From Dyadobacter sp. NIV53 (GTDB lineage: Bacteria > Bacteroidota > Bacteroidia > Cytophagales > Spirosomataceae): DNA of 64,000 bases. Of this stretch, positions 32,213-40,698 are shown one piece after another. The stretch spans positions 2,852,001 through 2,916,000 of the forward strand of contig NZ_CP081299.1 of NCBI RefSeq assembly GCF_019711195.1, in the 5' to 3' direction. How positions within the stretch are numbered: position 1 is the first letter of the stretch; every line of letters begins with the position of its first letter. The notes below the pieces were generated by a model. The model saw only the letters and a program-made list of their open reading frames with translations. It was not told the origin of the DNA and did not search any database. Both the position numbers and the translations under genes were made by a program.

Positions 32213-33139
32213 ATGAAAAAAATATCAGCAATTCTTATCGCTTTGGGCCTGTCGGCTATTTCATTTCAATCCATGTCACAAACCGAAACCATCAATCTCT
32301 GGCCGGAAGGCAAAGTCCCAAATTTTAAAAGCAGTACCATTCATGAAAAATCTGAAACGGATGCAAGCGGGATTTTGAGGATCAGCGGTGTAACTGTTCC
32401 GACCATGACGGCATATATCGCTCCAAAAGAAAAGGCTACCGGAGCGGCTATTATGATTTGTCCGGGTGGCGGTTATGGAATTCTGGCTGCTTCACACGAA
32501 GGCAGTGATTTTGCCAAATGGTTTAATGATCACGGAATTTCGGCTTTTGTTTTGAAATACAGGTTGCCCAATGAAAAGGCAATGACACATCAGCACGAGG
32601 TTCCGTTAATGGATGCAATGCAGGCTATGAAACTGATCCGCCAGAGTGCAGGCAAATGGAATATTGATAAGGATAAAATTGGCGCAATGGGTTTTTCCGC
32701 CGGAGGGCATTTGGCTGCAACACTTTCTACACATTATAATATGGGCGAAAAAGCTTCGGAAGAAGCCAAACCGAATTTCTCCATTCTCTTGTATCCTGTT
32801 ATTTCTTTCATGCCAAATATCTCGCACGGCGGCTCACGCGATAATTTATTAGGGCCCGAAAAGTCGGATGAGCTGATCAAATATTATTCAAATGAATTAC
32901 AGGTGAGCGCTAAAACGCCACCCGCTTTTCTGGTACATGCAGAAGATGACGGAGCTGTACCAGTTGAAAATAGTATCGAATATTATCTGGCATTGAAAAA
33001 ACTTAAAATTTCAGCAGAAATGCATCTTTACCCCCTTGGCGGTCACGGATATGGCTTTCGTACAGAAGGGAAAGGATCATTGGCCAACTGGCCGGCTGCG
33101 ATGGAAGGCTGGCTGAAAGCAATGGGCTATACGAAATAA
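32213..33139 (+). CDS. Exported alpha/beta hydrolase (acetyl esterase-like)
   Basis: A 308-residue hydrolase with a signal peptide (about 1-22). The oxyanion region MICPGGGYGILAASHEG, nucleophile elbow GFSAGGHLAATL (serine near 162), aspartate in HAEDDGAVPVENS and histidine in GGHGYGFR form a complete catalytic triad. It belongs to the esterase/lipase group often annotated as acetyl xylan esterase or polysaccharide deacetylase-like. It probably removes acyl groups from plant glycans in the periplasm, but the substrate is inferred. Confidence 0.85.
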   Translation: MKKISAILIALGLSAISFQSMSQTETINLWPEGKVPNFKSSTIHEKSETDASGILRISGVTVPTMTAYIAPKEKATGAAIMICPGGGYGILAASHEGSDFAKWFNDHGISAFVLKYRLPNEKAMTHQHEVPLMDAMQAMKLIRQSAGKWNIDKDKIGAMGFSAGGHLAATLSTHYNMGEKASEEAKPNFSILLYPVISFMPNISHGGSRDNLLGPEKSDELIKYYSNELQVSAKTPPAFLVHAEDDGAVPVENSIEYYLALKKLKISAEMHLYPLGGHGYGFRTEGKGSLANWPAAMEGWLKAMGYTK

Positions 33140-33178
33140 TCAGATATGTTTTGAAAATTAAAATTATTTGCTAAATTT

Positions 33179-33216
33179 ACTGTCAAATGACCTTAATACT
33201 ACAATCATTTGACAGT
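33179..33216 (+). promoter_or_regulatory. Operator-like inverted repeat of the toxin-antitoxin operon
   Basis: ACTGTCAAATGA (33179-33190) and TCATTTGACAGT (33205-33216) are perfect 12-bp inverted repeats with a 14-base spacer. The right arm ends immediately before the ATG at 33217. The position and symmetry fit an autoregulatory site for the Xre-type antitoxin. It also argues that translation starts at 33217, because a start at 33187 would place coding sequence inside the operator. Confidence 0.65.
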
Positions 33217-33648
33217 ATGAGAACACAGATAATTGATATTTTAGGCGGGCAAAAAGCTTTCAGCCAAAACGTTGACAGCTTTTTGTCGTTTATAGAAATT
33301 ACTGAAAAAGGATTCCCGATCTCTATCGCACAAAGGGTTCAGAAACGGCTCAATTTATCAAATAAACAATTCAGCGAAATGCTTAATCTGTCGGAAAGCA
33401 CGTTTCAGCGACGGATCAAAAACAAATCCATACTATCAGCAGGAGAAAGTGAAAAAGTAGTCGATTTCTCCAAAATTATTGCCAAAGGTGTAGATGTATT
33501 TGAAGATGAGCATGATTTTAAAACCTGGCTCGAAAGTCCCGTTCTTGCCCTTGGAAACAAAAAACCTCTGGATCTTCTTGGATCTTCAATTGGCCGTGAA
33601 GAAGTCCTGAATGTTTTGTTCAGGATCGAGCACGGGATTTTTTCTTAA
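33217..33648 (+). CDS. Xre/MbcA/ParS-type antitoxin (DUF2384)
   Basis: A 144-residue antitoxin. An N-terminal Xre-like helix-turn-helix (about 45-80, NKQFSEMLNLSESTFQRRIK) is followed by the C-terminal DUF2384 toxin-binding region (about 95-144, EDEHDFKTWLESPVLALGNKKPLDLL, GREEVLNVLFRIEHGI). The toxin gene follows after two bases, so translation is probably coupled. Partners of this kind block the RES-domain toxin and repress their own operon. I chose the ATG abutting the palindrome over the one ten codons upstream. Confidence 0.88.
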   Translation: MRTQIIDILGGQKAFSQNVDSFLSFIEITEKGFPISIAQRVQKRLNLSNKQFSEMLNLSESTFQRRIKNKSILSAGESEKVVDFSKIIAKGVDVFEDEHDFKTWLESPVLALGNKKPLDLLGSSIGREEVLNVLFRIEHGIFS

Positions 33649-33650
33649 CT

Positions 33651-34103
33651 ATGCAGTTATACCGGATCACAAATCCTACATATTCTAATGATATTCAGGG
33701 AACTGGCTGCTTGTATACAAGCGGGCGATGGCACTATAAAGGGACCAGAATACTTTATACTTCTGAATATATTTCGCTGGCAAAATTAGAGATACTGGCA
33801 AACACGCCGGTTATTCCTAAAAATCAGGTTCTGGTAACTATTGAAATTCCGGAAACGGCCCTGATTAAAGAAATTACTTCCAAAGAACTTCCTTCCGGCT
33901 GGTGGCAATTCCCGTATCCAAACATATTGTCTGATTTTACAGAATCCTGGATTAAAGAAGGTATTTACTGGATCATGAAAGTCCCTTCTGCCCAATCGCT
34001 GACAGAATATAATTATTTGCTAAATCCTTTACACGCACAGCATGCTTTGGCAAAAGTGATAAATACAGAGGCGATCCATTTTGACAAAAGACTAAAAAAT
34101 TAA
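33651..34103 (+). CDS. RES-domain toxin
   Basis: A 150-residue RES-domain protein with the family's arginine near the start (YRITNP), the G-GRWHYKGTRILYTSEY segment with conserved R, Y and E, and the later serine (KVPSAQSLTEYNYLLNP). Characterised RES toxins (Sinorhizobium ParT, Pseudomonas Res, mycobacterial MbcT) are ADP-ribosyltransferase-fold enzymes that attack NAD+ or modify a metabolic enzyme. It follows its antitoxin by two bases. The fold and gene order make assignment firm; NAD+ degradation is by family analogy. Confidence 0.88.
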   Translation: MQLYRITNPTYSNDIQGTGCLYTSGRWHYKGTRILYTSEYISLAKLEILANTPVIPKNQVLVTIEIPETALIKEITSKELPSGWWQFPYPNILSDFTESWIKEGIYWIMKVPSAQSLTEYNYLLNPLHAQHALAKVINTEAIHFDKRLKN

Positions 34104-34171
34104 GCATGACGAGTCATTAGCCAGCGGTGAGAAATTTAGAATTCGATTGTTTGAAATAAAAAGCTGCAATT

Positions 34172-34212
34172 AAAAAAAACAGCATTACAGATTTTGTAAA
34201 ATCTGTAATGCT
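34172..34212 (-). terminator. Terminator of the small secreted protein gene
   Basis: On the minus strand AGCATTACAGATTTT pairs with AAAATCTGTAATGCT and is followed by G and eight T. It lies just after the stop at 34220. Confidence 0.88.
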
Positions 34213-34219
34213 GCCGCAA

Positions 34220-34636
34220 TTAATTTATAGCTACCAGATTACGTGTTTCCGTTTCAGTAACTTCGTTTGTTGTCAGATTAATATTTTTAACGATTTTTTC
34301 GTTTTCGTCTGATATTTCTAATGTATAATTTCCATCCTGTACTTCTGAAAAATTCAGCTTCCGGCCGTATTTTTCAATAGCCTTTCCTACCATTTCTTCA
34401 TGCATCACAATACCTTTATCATTAAGTAAACGAATAGCAACACGTTCTCCTTTTATTTTCTCTAACAGCAGGTTCATAGTGACCGTATTTTTGACCCGGT
34501 ACATACCTACCCGGAAATTATTACAAGTGTTATTTTTGCATTCAGCCTTTGGTTTAACCATTGCTGCTGAAACATTGGCACTTAACAACAAAACTCCGCA
34601 AGCAGCGGCAATTACAGATTTCATTACGTTTTTCAT
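34220..34636 (-). CDS. Small secreted protein, possibly type IX-sorting-like
   Basis: A 138-residue protein with a signal peptide (MKNVMKSVIAAACGVLLLSA) and a beta-rich mature part: NTVTMNLLLEKIKGERVAIR, LLNDKGIVMHEEMV, GNYTLEISDENEKIVKNI. The strand spacing is like the type IX C-terminal domains or small Secretion_Por-like proteins, but the typical final basic motif is missing. A CKNNTC pair near residue 33 may form a disulfide. The function is unknown. Monocistronic with its own terminator. Confidence 0.7.
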   Translation of the reverse strand: MKNVMKSVIAAACGVLLLSANVSAAMVKPKAECKNNTCNNFRVGMYRVKNTVTMNLLLEKIKGERVAIRLLNDKGIVMHEEMVGKAIEKYGRKLNFSEVQDGNYTLEISDENEKIVKNINLTTNEVTETETRNLVAIN

Positions 34637-34752
34637 GGCTATATGAAGGTTACTTTTTGTAAAAAATATTTAAAGATTTTACGAAAGAGTCCTTCCCGGC
34701 AAGCCATGTTGCATGGTTTATACGAACGGTAAAAAATAAAGGCTGAATGGTT

Positions 34753-35745
34753 TTACCCGCCAATTGCAATCATCCGGCGGTTTTGTTCATAATCGGATTT
34801 GGCCGCTTTTTCTGTGAAATTAACGTGGCCTCCGTATTTGAAGTGTTTCTTGTAGAAATGCGTATAAACAAGCTGACGAACATCTTCTCCTGCACGCAAA
34901 GGAGTAAGCAAATCGACCTCAGTAGTATCAAAAAGACAGTTTTTTAATTTTCCGTCTGCCGTGAGCCGGATACGGTTACACCCGGCACAGAACGGATGCG
35001 TAACTGTACCAATAATCCCGAAAGTCCCTGCTCCTCCTTTTACCTGAAAACGATTTGCGGTATCTTCCAATTCTCCCTGTAATGCTTCAAACTCAAATTC
35101 TTTACTGATTCCTGAGAGAAGATCGGCGTAGGATACAATTTTAGACATATCCCACTGATTACCATTAAATGGCATGAATTCTATAAAGCGAACGTGTAAA
35201 TTTGGTTCATCAAGCGTAAGTCTCACGAAATCATTAATCTCTGAATCATTCACACCCTTCATAACGACGACATTAATCTTGACTACAAAACCTTCTGATA
35301 ACAGCAGCCTGATATTGCCCAGCGTTTTGTCGAAATGATCGCGTTTTGTAATACTTTTAAACTGCTCTTCCTTTAAAGTATCCAGACTCACATTAAGTGA
35401 TCCAACTCCGGCTTCTTTTAATACAGACAGATACTGATCAATAAAAACGGCATTGGTGGTGAGTGTTAATGAAGTCGGTAATTTCCCCAGACTTGAAATG
35501 ATTTGCCCTGCATCCTTTCGTACCAATGGCTCTCCGCCGGTTAATCGGATTTTATTGACGCCCATTTCAACAAATATCTTTGCCAATGCCTCTATTTCAT
35601 CTGTTTGCATCAGCCATTTGGCAGGCATAAACTGCATGTCTTCCTGCGGCATACAATAAGTACAGCGCAGGTTACACTTATCTGTCAGCGAGATACGCAG
35701 ATAAGTATGCTTACGGCCAAATGTATCAACAATAGGTAATGACAT
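34753..35745 (-). CDS. moaA: GTP 3',8-cyclase (molybdenum cofactor step 1)
   Basis: A 330-residue radical SAM enzyme. The N-terminal cluster motif DKCNLRCTYC (cysteines near 24, 28, 31), RLTGGEPLVRKD and SLDTL are present, and the second 4Fe-4S site lies in HPFCAGCNRIRLTADGKLKNC near the C-terminus. It ends in GG as MoaA must. MoaA converts GTP to 3',8-cyclo-7,8-dihydro-GTP, which MoaC turns into cyclic pyranopterin monophosphate. I chose ATG 35745 over an upstream TTG. It is the last gene of the moeA-moaD-moaE-moaCB-moaA cluster. Confidence 0.95.
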   Translation of the reverse strand: MSLPIVDTFGRKHTYLRISLTDKCNLRCTYCMPQEDMQFMPAKWLMQTDEIEALAKIFVEMGVNKIRLTGGEPLVRKDAGQIISSLGKLPTSLTLTTNAVFIDQYLSVLKEAGVGSLNVSLDTLKEEQFKSITKRDHFDKTLGNIRLLLSEGFVVKINVVVMKGVNDSEINDFVRLTLDEPNLHVRFIEFMPFNGNQWDMSKIVSYADLLSGISKEFEFEALQGELEDTANRFQVKGGAGTFGIIGTVTHPFCAGCNRIRLTADGKLKNCLFDTTEVDLLTPLRAGEDVRQLVYTHFYKKHFKYGGHVNFTEKAAKSDYEQNRRMIAIGG

Positions 35746-35840
35746 GTATCTCAAATAATATTCAATAAGCAACTAATAACGCTCGATCAGCAGATACTTA
35801 AAACTCTAAAATTTTAACTGCATCGGCGGCCTGGTCCCGA

Positions 35841-36746
35841 CTAATGCTTATTCCCTTCCATTACACTAAAAACATGCAACACCTGCGGAAAAAGGGCATC
35901 TATATATTCAGTAACGCCTCCGGTACTTCCGGGCATTGTAATTACCAGTGTATTCCCGATCAATCCGGCTGCTGACCTTGAAAGCATCGCGGTTGGTATG
36001 CGTTCCTGTCCATATTGCCTTGCCGTTTCTGCTATTCCCGGTATTTCACGATCAATCAGTTCAATGACAGCTTCCGGTGTAACATCACGATTGGACAAAC
36101 CGGTTCCGCCGGTCACCAATATCATTTGGTAAGACAAGCTGGTAAGGCTTTGAATTTTTTCCTGAATAGTTTCTTTATCATCAGGAATAATACTGTAATC
36201 GTTTACAGCAATATTAAGCGTCTTTAATTTCTCAATAATTTTTCGCCCTGATTTATCTTCTCCCGCACCACTGGAAATGCTATCGGAACAAACAATAACC
36301 GCGGTTTTCAAATTCTCAGGAATTGCTTTTCTATCACTTTTACCTCCTTTTTTCTCTAATAATTTAATATTCCTGATTTCAACACCCTTGTCAATCGGTT
36401 TGAGCATATCATACATTGTGAGTGCCACAACAGACGCGCCATGCATTGCTTCCACTTCTACACCCGTTTTATATATTGTTTTGACAGTCAATTCAATGAT
36501 GACGGACAAATCTTCAATCCTGTAATTTACGGCGGTGTATTCAATTGGAATCGGGTGACAATCCGGTAAAAGATCCGGTGTTTTTTTTACCGCAAGAAAA
36601 CCGGCCGCTTTGGCCATTTCAAAAACATCCCCTTTCGGTACAGACCTGTTTTGAATCGCTTCTATTGTTTCAGGTTTACTCACCAGCACAGTTGCCTGCG
36701 CCGTTGCTATTCTTAATGTATTCGTTTTATGCGTTATATCAACCAT
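35841..36746 (-). CDS. moaCB: Bifunctional MoaC-MoaB/MogA fusion
   Basis: A 301-residue fusion. Residues 1-145 are MoaC (VDITHKTNTLRIATAQA, then PDLLPDCHPIPIEYTAV and EVEAMHGASVVALTMYDMLK, the catalytic and binding motifs). Residues 147-301 are a MoaB/MogA domain (AVIVCSDSISSGAGEDKSG, VTGGTGLSNRDVTPEA, TMPGSTGGVTEYIDAL). MoaC makes cyclic pyranopterin monophosphate; the MogA-type domain adenylylates molybdopterin before MoeA inserts molybdate. Fusing a step-1 and a step-3 enzyme is known in several lineages. It lies between moaE and moaA with short gaps. Confidence 0.93.
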   Translation of the reverse strand: MVDITHKTNTLRIATAQATVLVSKPETIEAIQNRSVPKGDVFEMAKAAGFLAVKKTPDLLPDCHPIPIEYTAVNYRIEDLSVIIELTVKTIYKTGVEVEAMHGASVVALTMYDMLKPIDKGVEIRNIKLLEKKGGKSDRKAIPENLKTAVIVCSDSISSGAGEDKSGRKIIEKLKTLNIAVNDYSIIPDDKETIQEKIQSLTSLSYQMILVTGGTGLSNRDVTPEAVIELIDREIPGIAETARQYGQERIPTAMLSRSAAGLIGNTLVITMPGSTGGVTEYIDALFPQVLHVFSVMEGNKH

Positions 36747-36820
36747 CAGAGGTTTTGGTATCTAAATATAATTTAAAGAAAGAATCAGATCAAAAAGCCG
36801 AAAGCTGATTGCCGAAAGCC

Positions 36821-37267
36821 CTACAAATTTTCCTTCCACACAAACCCCTCATTTCCAATCAATTCTTTACCAAAAATAGGAACGTTGGCTTTAATCTCTT
36901 CTACAATGTATTCCGAAGCTTCAAAAGCGGCACGGCGATGCGGGGAAGACACAAATACAAACAAACTGATTTCGCCAACCGGTACTACACCCAGGCTATG
37001 ATAAATATGCAAACAGGTCAGTTCAAACTTTGCAAAAGCAGTTTCACGAATTTCATGAAAAGCCAGTTCTGCCATCTCTTCGTATGCTGAATATTCAATA
37101 CCGGTAACAATGCCATCGCCCTTCTGATCTGCCCGGATTTGGCCTAAAAAGATGGCATGCGCGCCTATATTGGTTTTAGACTGATGACTGGCGACAGATT
37201 CGCCAACAAAAACCGGACTGATTGGCCCTTGTACAAATACTTTTTTCGGTTTCCGAATTTTATCCAT
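36821..37267 (-). CDS. moaE: Molybdopterin synthase large subunit
   Basis: A 148-residue MoaE. Motifs are GAHAIFLGQIRADQKGDGIVTGIEYSAYE split across the first half, then HIYHSLGVVPVGEISLFVFV and SSPHRRAAFEASEYIVEEIKANVPIFGKE, which contains the catalytic lysines. With MoaD it inserts two sulfurs into cyclic pyranopterin monophosphate. I chose ATG 37267; a longer frame from TTG would overlap moaD. The gene is immediately downstream of moaD. Confidence 0.93.
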   Translation of the reverse strand: MDKIRKPKKVFVQGPISPVFVGESVASHQSKTNIGAHAIFLGQIRADQKGDGIVTGIEYSAYEEMAELAFHEIRETAFAKFELTCLHIYHSLGVVPVGEISLFVFVSSPHRRAAFEASEYIVEEIKANVPIFGKELIGNEGFVWKENL

Positions 37268-37301
37268 CAAAGTAACCCAGGAATATAATGTGTAAAAAAA
37301 A

Positions 37302-37540
37302 TCAACCTCCTGCAAAAGGCGGTAGTAAAGCAATTTCTGCCTGTTCGGGAATGAACAGAAAATCGTTCGATATCTGTTTATTCACTGCAATTTTGAACTT
37401 TTTTCTCTCATTGCAGGATATTTCTCCCAAATCTGAGTACGGAATTCTCCTACTGTCAGGTTATCATTGATTAGCCAGGACTCGCTCGCCTGCCCCGTTA
37501 TTTCTGCCAGCATTCCAAAATACATCACTTGAATGCTCAT
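37302..37540 (-). CDS. moaD: Molybdopterin synthase sulfur carrier subunit, frameshifted
   Basis: The reading begins MSIQVMYFGMLAEITGQ and proceeds to YPAMREK, where a run of six A on the coding strand (37399-37404) throws it out of frame into a stop. With seven A the protein continues FKIAVNKQISNDFLFIPE and ends ALLPPFAGG, giving 79 residues with the obligatory C-terminal GG that is adenylylated and thiocarboxylated. The size and position between moeA and moaE confirm MoaD. No long open frame represents it. Probably intact in the organism. Confidence 0.85.
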
Positions 37541-37567
37541 GGTATCGATTTTAAATAAAACTTTGTA

Positions 37568-38758
37568 TTAAAAAGGCAACAGATGTACCTCGACTAAATC
37601 TCCTTGCTTAACCACATTTTGTGTAACAGGTAAATAAATAATAGCATTGGCAATCGCAAAAGAACGCAACGCAAATGATTCCTGGCCGTCCAGTGGAATT
37701 ACCTCTTCGTTTGTAACCGATGCTTTTAAAAATTCATCCCGCTCACCATTAAAAGAATAGGCAATTTTAGAAGGCAAACGCAACGAACGTAAAAAACAAT
37801 CAGTTCTGCCTGACATTTTTTTAATTGCCGGCAATACGTATTCATAATAACACACTAATGACGATGCCGGATTCCCTGGCAACGCAAAAAAAAGTTTTTC
37901 TTTTCTTTTTGCAAATAATAATGGTTTTCCAGGCTTCTGTTTAACCTTATAAAAAATCGTTACCGCCTGAATGGCTTCCAGCGCTTTTCCAACAAAATCA
38001 TAATCACCCACTGAAACTCCGCCAGTTGCCAGGATCAGGTCATTTTGCCCGGCAAGCTCCTGTAATGCGTCAATAGTAGATTGCAAATCGTCTTTCGCAT
38101 ACCTGACTTCAATTTCAAATATGCCTTCCTGCTGTAATGCTGCAACAAGCATTGCAGAATTAGATTCGTAAATCTGCCCATGTGCAATCGGCTGGCCCGT
38201 TTTTACCAGCTCATCACCTGTAACCAGCAATCCCACTTTTGGTTTTTTATACACTTCTACATTTTCCACATTCAGACCCAACAGAAATCCAATACTGCCG
38301 GGAGAAAGGAAAGTATTTTCTGGCAAAGCTACCGCTCCCTTTTTTATCTGCTGACCGATATTACGAACATTAGTACCCGCATTGACCGGATATTCATGAA
38401 TGACAACCCTGCCATTTTCCTTTAAAGTATGCTCCTGCATAATAACAGCGGTAGCCCCATCCGGAACCGGCGCGCCTGTAAATATCCTGATCGCCTCACC
38501 TTTGGCCAGTATTTGTTTTTCGGGTTCTCCGGCTTTGGATTCATTAATGATATTCAAAGAAACTCCTGCCTGAGTAATATCCGAGTGATCAATCGCGAAC
38601 CCATCCATCGACGATTGCCGGAATGATGGTAACGACAAAGGTGCCAAAACATCTCCTGCCAGAACAAAATTTAATGCTGCCTGTGTACCTCTGATTTCAG
38701 TAGGCAACAGCTCAGTATTAGCCATGATTTCTTGTTTCGCTTCCTGAACAGTAACCAT
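37568..38758 (-). CDS. moeA: Molybdopterin molybdenumtransferase
   Basis: A 396-residue MoeA. Family motifs are SFRQSSMDGFAI, IRIFTGAPVPDGATAVIMQE, LLVTGDEL, ATGGVSVGDYDF and FALPGNPASSLVCYYEYV, in order across domains I-IV. MoeA inserts molybdate into adenylylated molybdopterin. I chose ATG 38758 over an upstream TTG. It heads the operon; moaD starts 27 bases downstream. No MoeB or MobA gene is in the window, so those activities must come from elsewhere. Confidence 0.94.
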   Translation of the reverse strand: MVTVQEAKQEIMANTELLPTEIRGTQAALNFVLAGDVLAPLSLPSFRQSSMDGFAIDHSDITQAGVSLNIINESKAGEPEKQILAKGEAIRIFTGAPVPDGATAVIMQEHTLKENGRVVIHEYPVNAGTNVRNIGQQIKKGAVALPENTFLSPGSIGFLLGLNVENVEVYKKPKVGLLVTGDELVKTGQPIAHGQIYESNSAMLVAALQQEGIFEIEVRYAKDDLQSTIDALQELAGQNDLILATGGVSVGDYDFVGKALEAIQAVTIFYKVKQKPGKPLLFAKRKEKLFFALPGNPASSLVCYYEYVLPAIKKMSGRTDCFLRSLRLPSKIAYSFNGERDEFLKASVTNEEVIPLDGQESFALRSFAIANAIIYLPVTQNVVKQGDLVEVHLLPF

Positions 38759-38782
38759 ATATTTATCAGATTTTGATTGCAA

Positions 38783-39254
38783 GTTAACACATCAAAATAA
38801 CCAAACCACATATTTGGACTTTACCGGATAAATACCAAAAACATAGAAATTTAAGCGATTTTATAAAAAAATCAATACTAAATAAACATAACACATTGAT
38901 TATCAGTGTATAATTAATTTTCAAAATACTGAATTCAAGGAATAATCATATAAATGTTGAAATATAACTATTTTGCAATTATCCATTATTCCAGGTGTTT
39001 ATTCCCTTACGTCATCAGAATCAAACAAAATGTATTGCATTTCTAAAAATTACCAAAATTTGCACATCTTAAATTAGTACAAATATCCAATCTTAGAAAT
39101 GCCTGTAAATCAGATTTTTATACAAAAATGAAACATTATTTATTCTATACCGTTATCTTCGCACTATGGGAAGCCAAATCTGACGGCCAAACTGTGTGGA
39201 AAACGACTGTAATGGAAGACCACCTAAAAATATGTTTCACGAAATTATATATGC
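38783..39254. other. Divergent intergenic region, little recognised
   Basis: About 470 AT-rich bases between moeA and the transglycosylase gene. A 74-codon frame starting at 39128 has a weak signal-like N-terminus but overlaps the transglycosylase gene and shows no family features. No convincing consensus promoter or riboswitch was seen; in particular I could not recognise a Moco riboswitch. Confidence 0.4.
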
Positions 39255-40043
39255 ATGATTCGACTAATCTTTGTTACCTTCTCAATCGCCGTTATGGGGA
39301 AATTATCCATGCCCGAGGTGAAGGTGGAAAAGAAAGAACTGAAAGAAACTAAAACCATCAACTCAGATCTTCTTGCTATTGACTTCTGTGGCGAGGCCGT
39401 ACCATTATCCGAGCTTCGCATTGCCCAGCGATACCAAAACATGATCAGGAATTACGATAATCCTACATTTCGTAAGCTGATGACAAAGACTAAACAAAGG
39501 ATGCGGATTATAGAACCAATCCTTAAAAAGTACGGAGTACCAGCCGATTTCAAATATTTGCCTATTATTGAGAGTGCTATGGCCAATGAGTCCACATCTC
39601 ATAAAGGAGCAGGAGGTTACTGGCAGTTTATGCCATCAACAGCCAAGTCACTCGGACTGGTAGTTAACGAAACCCAGGATGATAGAAATCATCTGACAAA
39701 ATCTACTCATGCCGCCGGTAAATATCTCCGCCGGCTACATCGCCAGCTTGGTTCCTGGACACTTGTTGCAGCGGCCTATAATGCAGGCCCTCAGCGTATT
39801 CAGGATCGTATGGATTCTCAAAATAAAGATGACTACTTCAAGCTAAAACTTAACGCTGAAACTTCAAAATACATTTATAAACTTATTGCAGTAAAAGAGT
39901 GGTTTTCCAATCCTGAAAGAAGCCGTGAATGGGGCAGCGGACAGGTTGTAAATCGTTTGGCTGAAATCGATTTTGACAAAAAGAATCTTCCGATAGTGGA
40001 AGAAGAGCCAAAAGTATTGGCAAAACTTGATTCAGATTCGTAA
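39255..40043 (+). CDS. Lytic transglycosylase, SLT/MltD-like
   Basis: A 262-residue exported protein with a signal segment (about 1-18) and an SLT domain (about 85-215). The catalytic glutamate is near 106 (KYLPIIESAMANES), followed by GYWQFMPSTAKSLGL and LVAAAYNAGPQRI, the standard motif order. It cleaves peptidoglycan glycan strands to 1,6-anhydro ends. The usual LysM repeats of MltD are absent, and the tail is short and acidic. It is a single gene, followed after about 130 bases by the isomerase gene. Confidence 0.85.
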   Translation: MIRLIFVTFSIAVMGKLSMPEVKVEKKELKETKTINSDLLAIDFCGEAVPLSELRIAQRYQNMIRNYDNPTFRKLMTKTKQRMRIIEPILKKYGVPADFKYLPIIESAMANESTSHKGAGGYWQFMPSTAKSLGLVVNETQDDRNHLTKSTHAAGKYLRRLHRQLGSWTLVAAAYNAGPQRIQDRMDSQNKDDYFKLKLNAETSKYIYKLIAVKEWFSNPERSREWGSGQVVNRLAEIDFDKKNLPIVEEEPKVLAKLDSDS

Positions 40044-40172
40044 ATCAGATAAGTTTATTTTACGTTAGTAGTAAGGAAAGGCTTTATATGCTTTTCTTTG
40101 CATAAGTGTATCCATATATGCATGTATATGGATATTACTATTTATATTTTATCTCAAATTTGTTTTACTGAC

Positions 40173-40619
40173 ATGACAAAAGCAGAAATGATCACAGATA
40201 AAGGAACAATGCTGATCGAATTTTACGATCAGGATGCTCCTATCGCAGTGAAAAACTTTGTTGATCTTTCAAAAAAAGGTTTTTACGACGGACTGATTTT
40301 TCACCGTGTAATTCCTGATTTTATGGTTCAAGGCGGAGATCCAACCGGAACAGGTCGCGGAGGTCCGGGTTATACAATTAAATGTGAATTGAAAGGCGGA
40401 AATCAATATCACGACCGCGGAGTGCTTTCTATGGCTCACGCAGGGCGTGACACCGGTGGTTCCCAGTTCTTTATTTGCCACAGCCGTAACAACACAGCAC
40501 ATTTGGATGGCAACCATACATGCTTTGGCAAAGTGGTTGAAGGCGTAGATACAGTTGACCTGCTTCGTCAGGGAGACCATATTCAAAAGATTACTATTAT
40601 TGAAGAAGAAGTTGCGTAA
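40173..40619 (+). CDS. Peptidyl-prolyl cis-trans isomerase, cyclophilin type
   Basis: A 148-residue single-domain cyclophilin: GFYDGLIFHRVIPDFMVQGG (catalytic arginine), GSQFFICHS and FGKVVEGVDTVD. I start at ATG 40173, which opens the domain directly (MTKAEMITDKGTMLIEFYD); the longer frame from an upstream TTG looks non-coding. No signal peptide from this start, so it is probably cytoplasmic and assists folding at prolines. It ends at a large shared terminator. Confidence 0.92.
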   Translation: MTKAEMITDKGTMLIEFYDQDAPIAVKNFVDLSKKGFYDGLIFHRVIPDFMVQGGDPTGTGRGGPGYTIKCELKGGNQYHDRGVLSMAHAGRDTGGSQFFICHSRNNTAHLDGNHTCFGKVVEGVDTVDLLRQGDHIQKITIIEEEVA

Positions 40620-40628
40620 AAGCCTCTT

Positions 40629-40686
40629 TTATTTATAAACGGAAACGGCCCGGAAAATTTTCCTGGCCGTTTCCGTTTATAAATAA
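40629..40686. terminator. Large bidirectional terminator palindrome
   Basis: Two perfectly complementary 22-base arms (40629-40650 and 40665-40686, core AAACGGAAACGGCC) flank a 14-base loop that itself contains GGAAAATTTTCC. It sits between convergent isomerase and symporter genes, 9 and 12 bases from their stops. Confidence 0.85.
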
Positions 40687-40698
40687 CTCAAATAAATT

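Noticed and set aside
33187..33216. Upstream ATG for the antitoxin
   Set aside because: It lies inside the inverted repeat, and the downstream ATG fits family length better.
37268..37333. N-terminal extension of moaE from TTG
   Set aside because: It overlaps the reconstructed moaD, and the extra residues are just moaD read in another frame.
39128..39254. Small frame or extended N-terminus before the transglycosylase
   Set aside because: Different frame, stop codon upstream in the transglycosylase frame, and a join would put the signal segment inside the protein.
38783..39254. Moco riboswitch upstream of moeA
   Set aside because: I could not find the conserved stem and tetraloop arrangement; the region is AT-rich without long paired segments.
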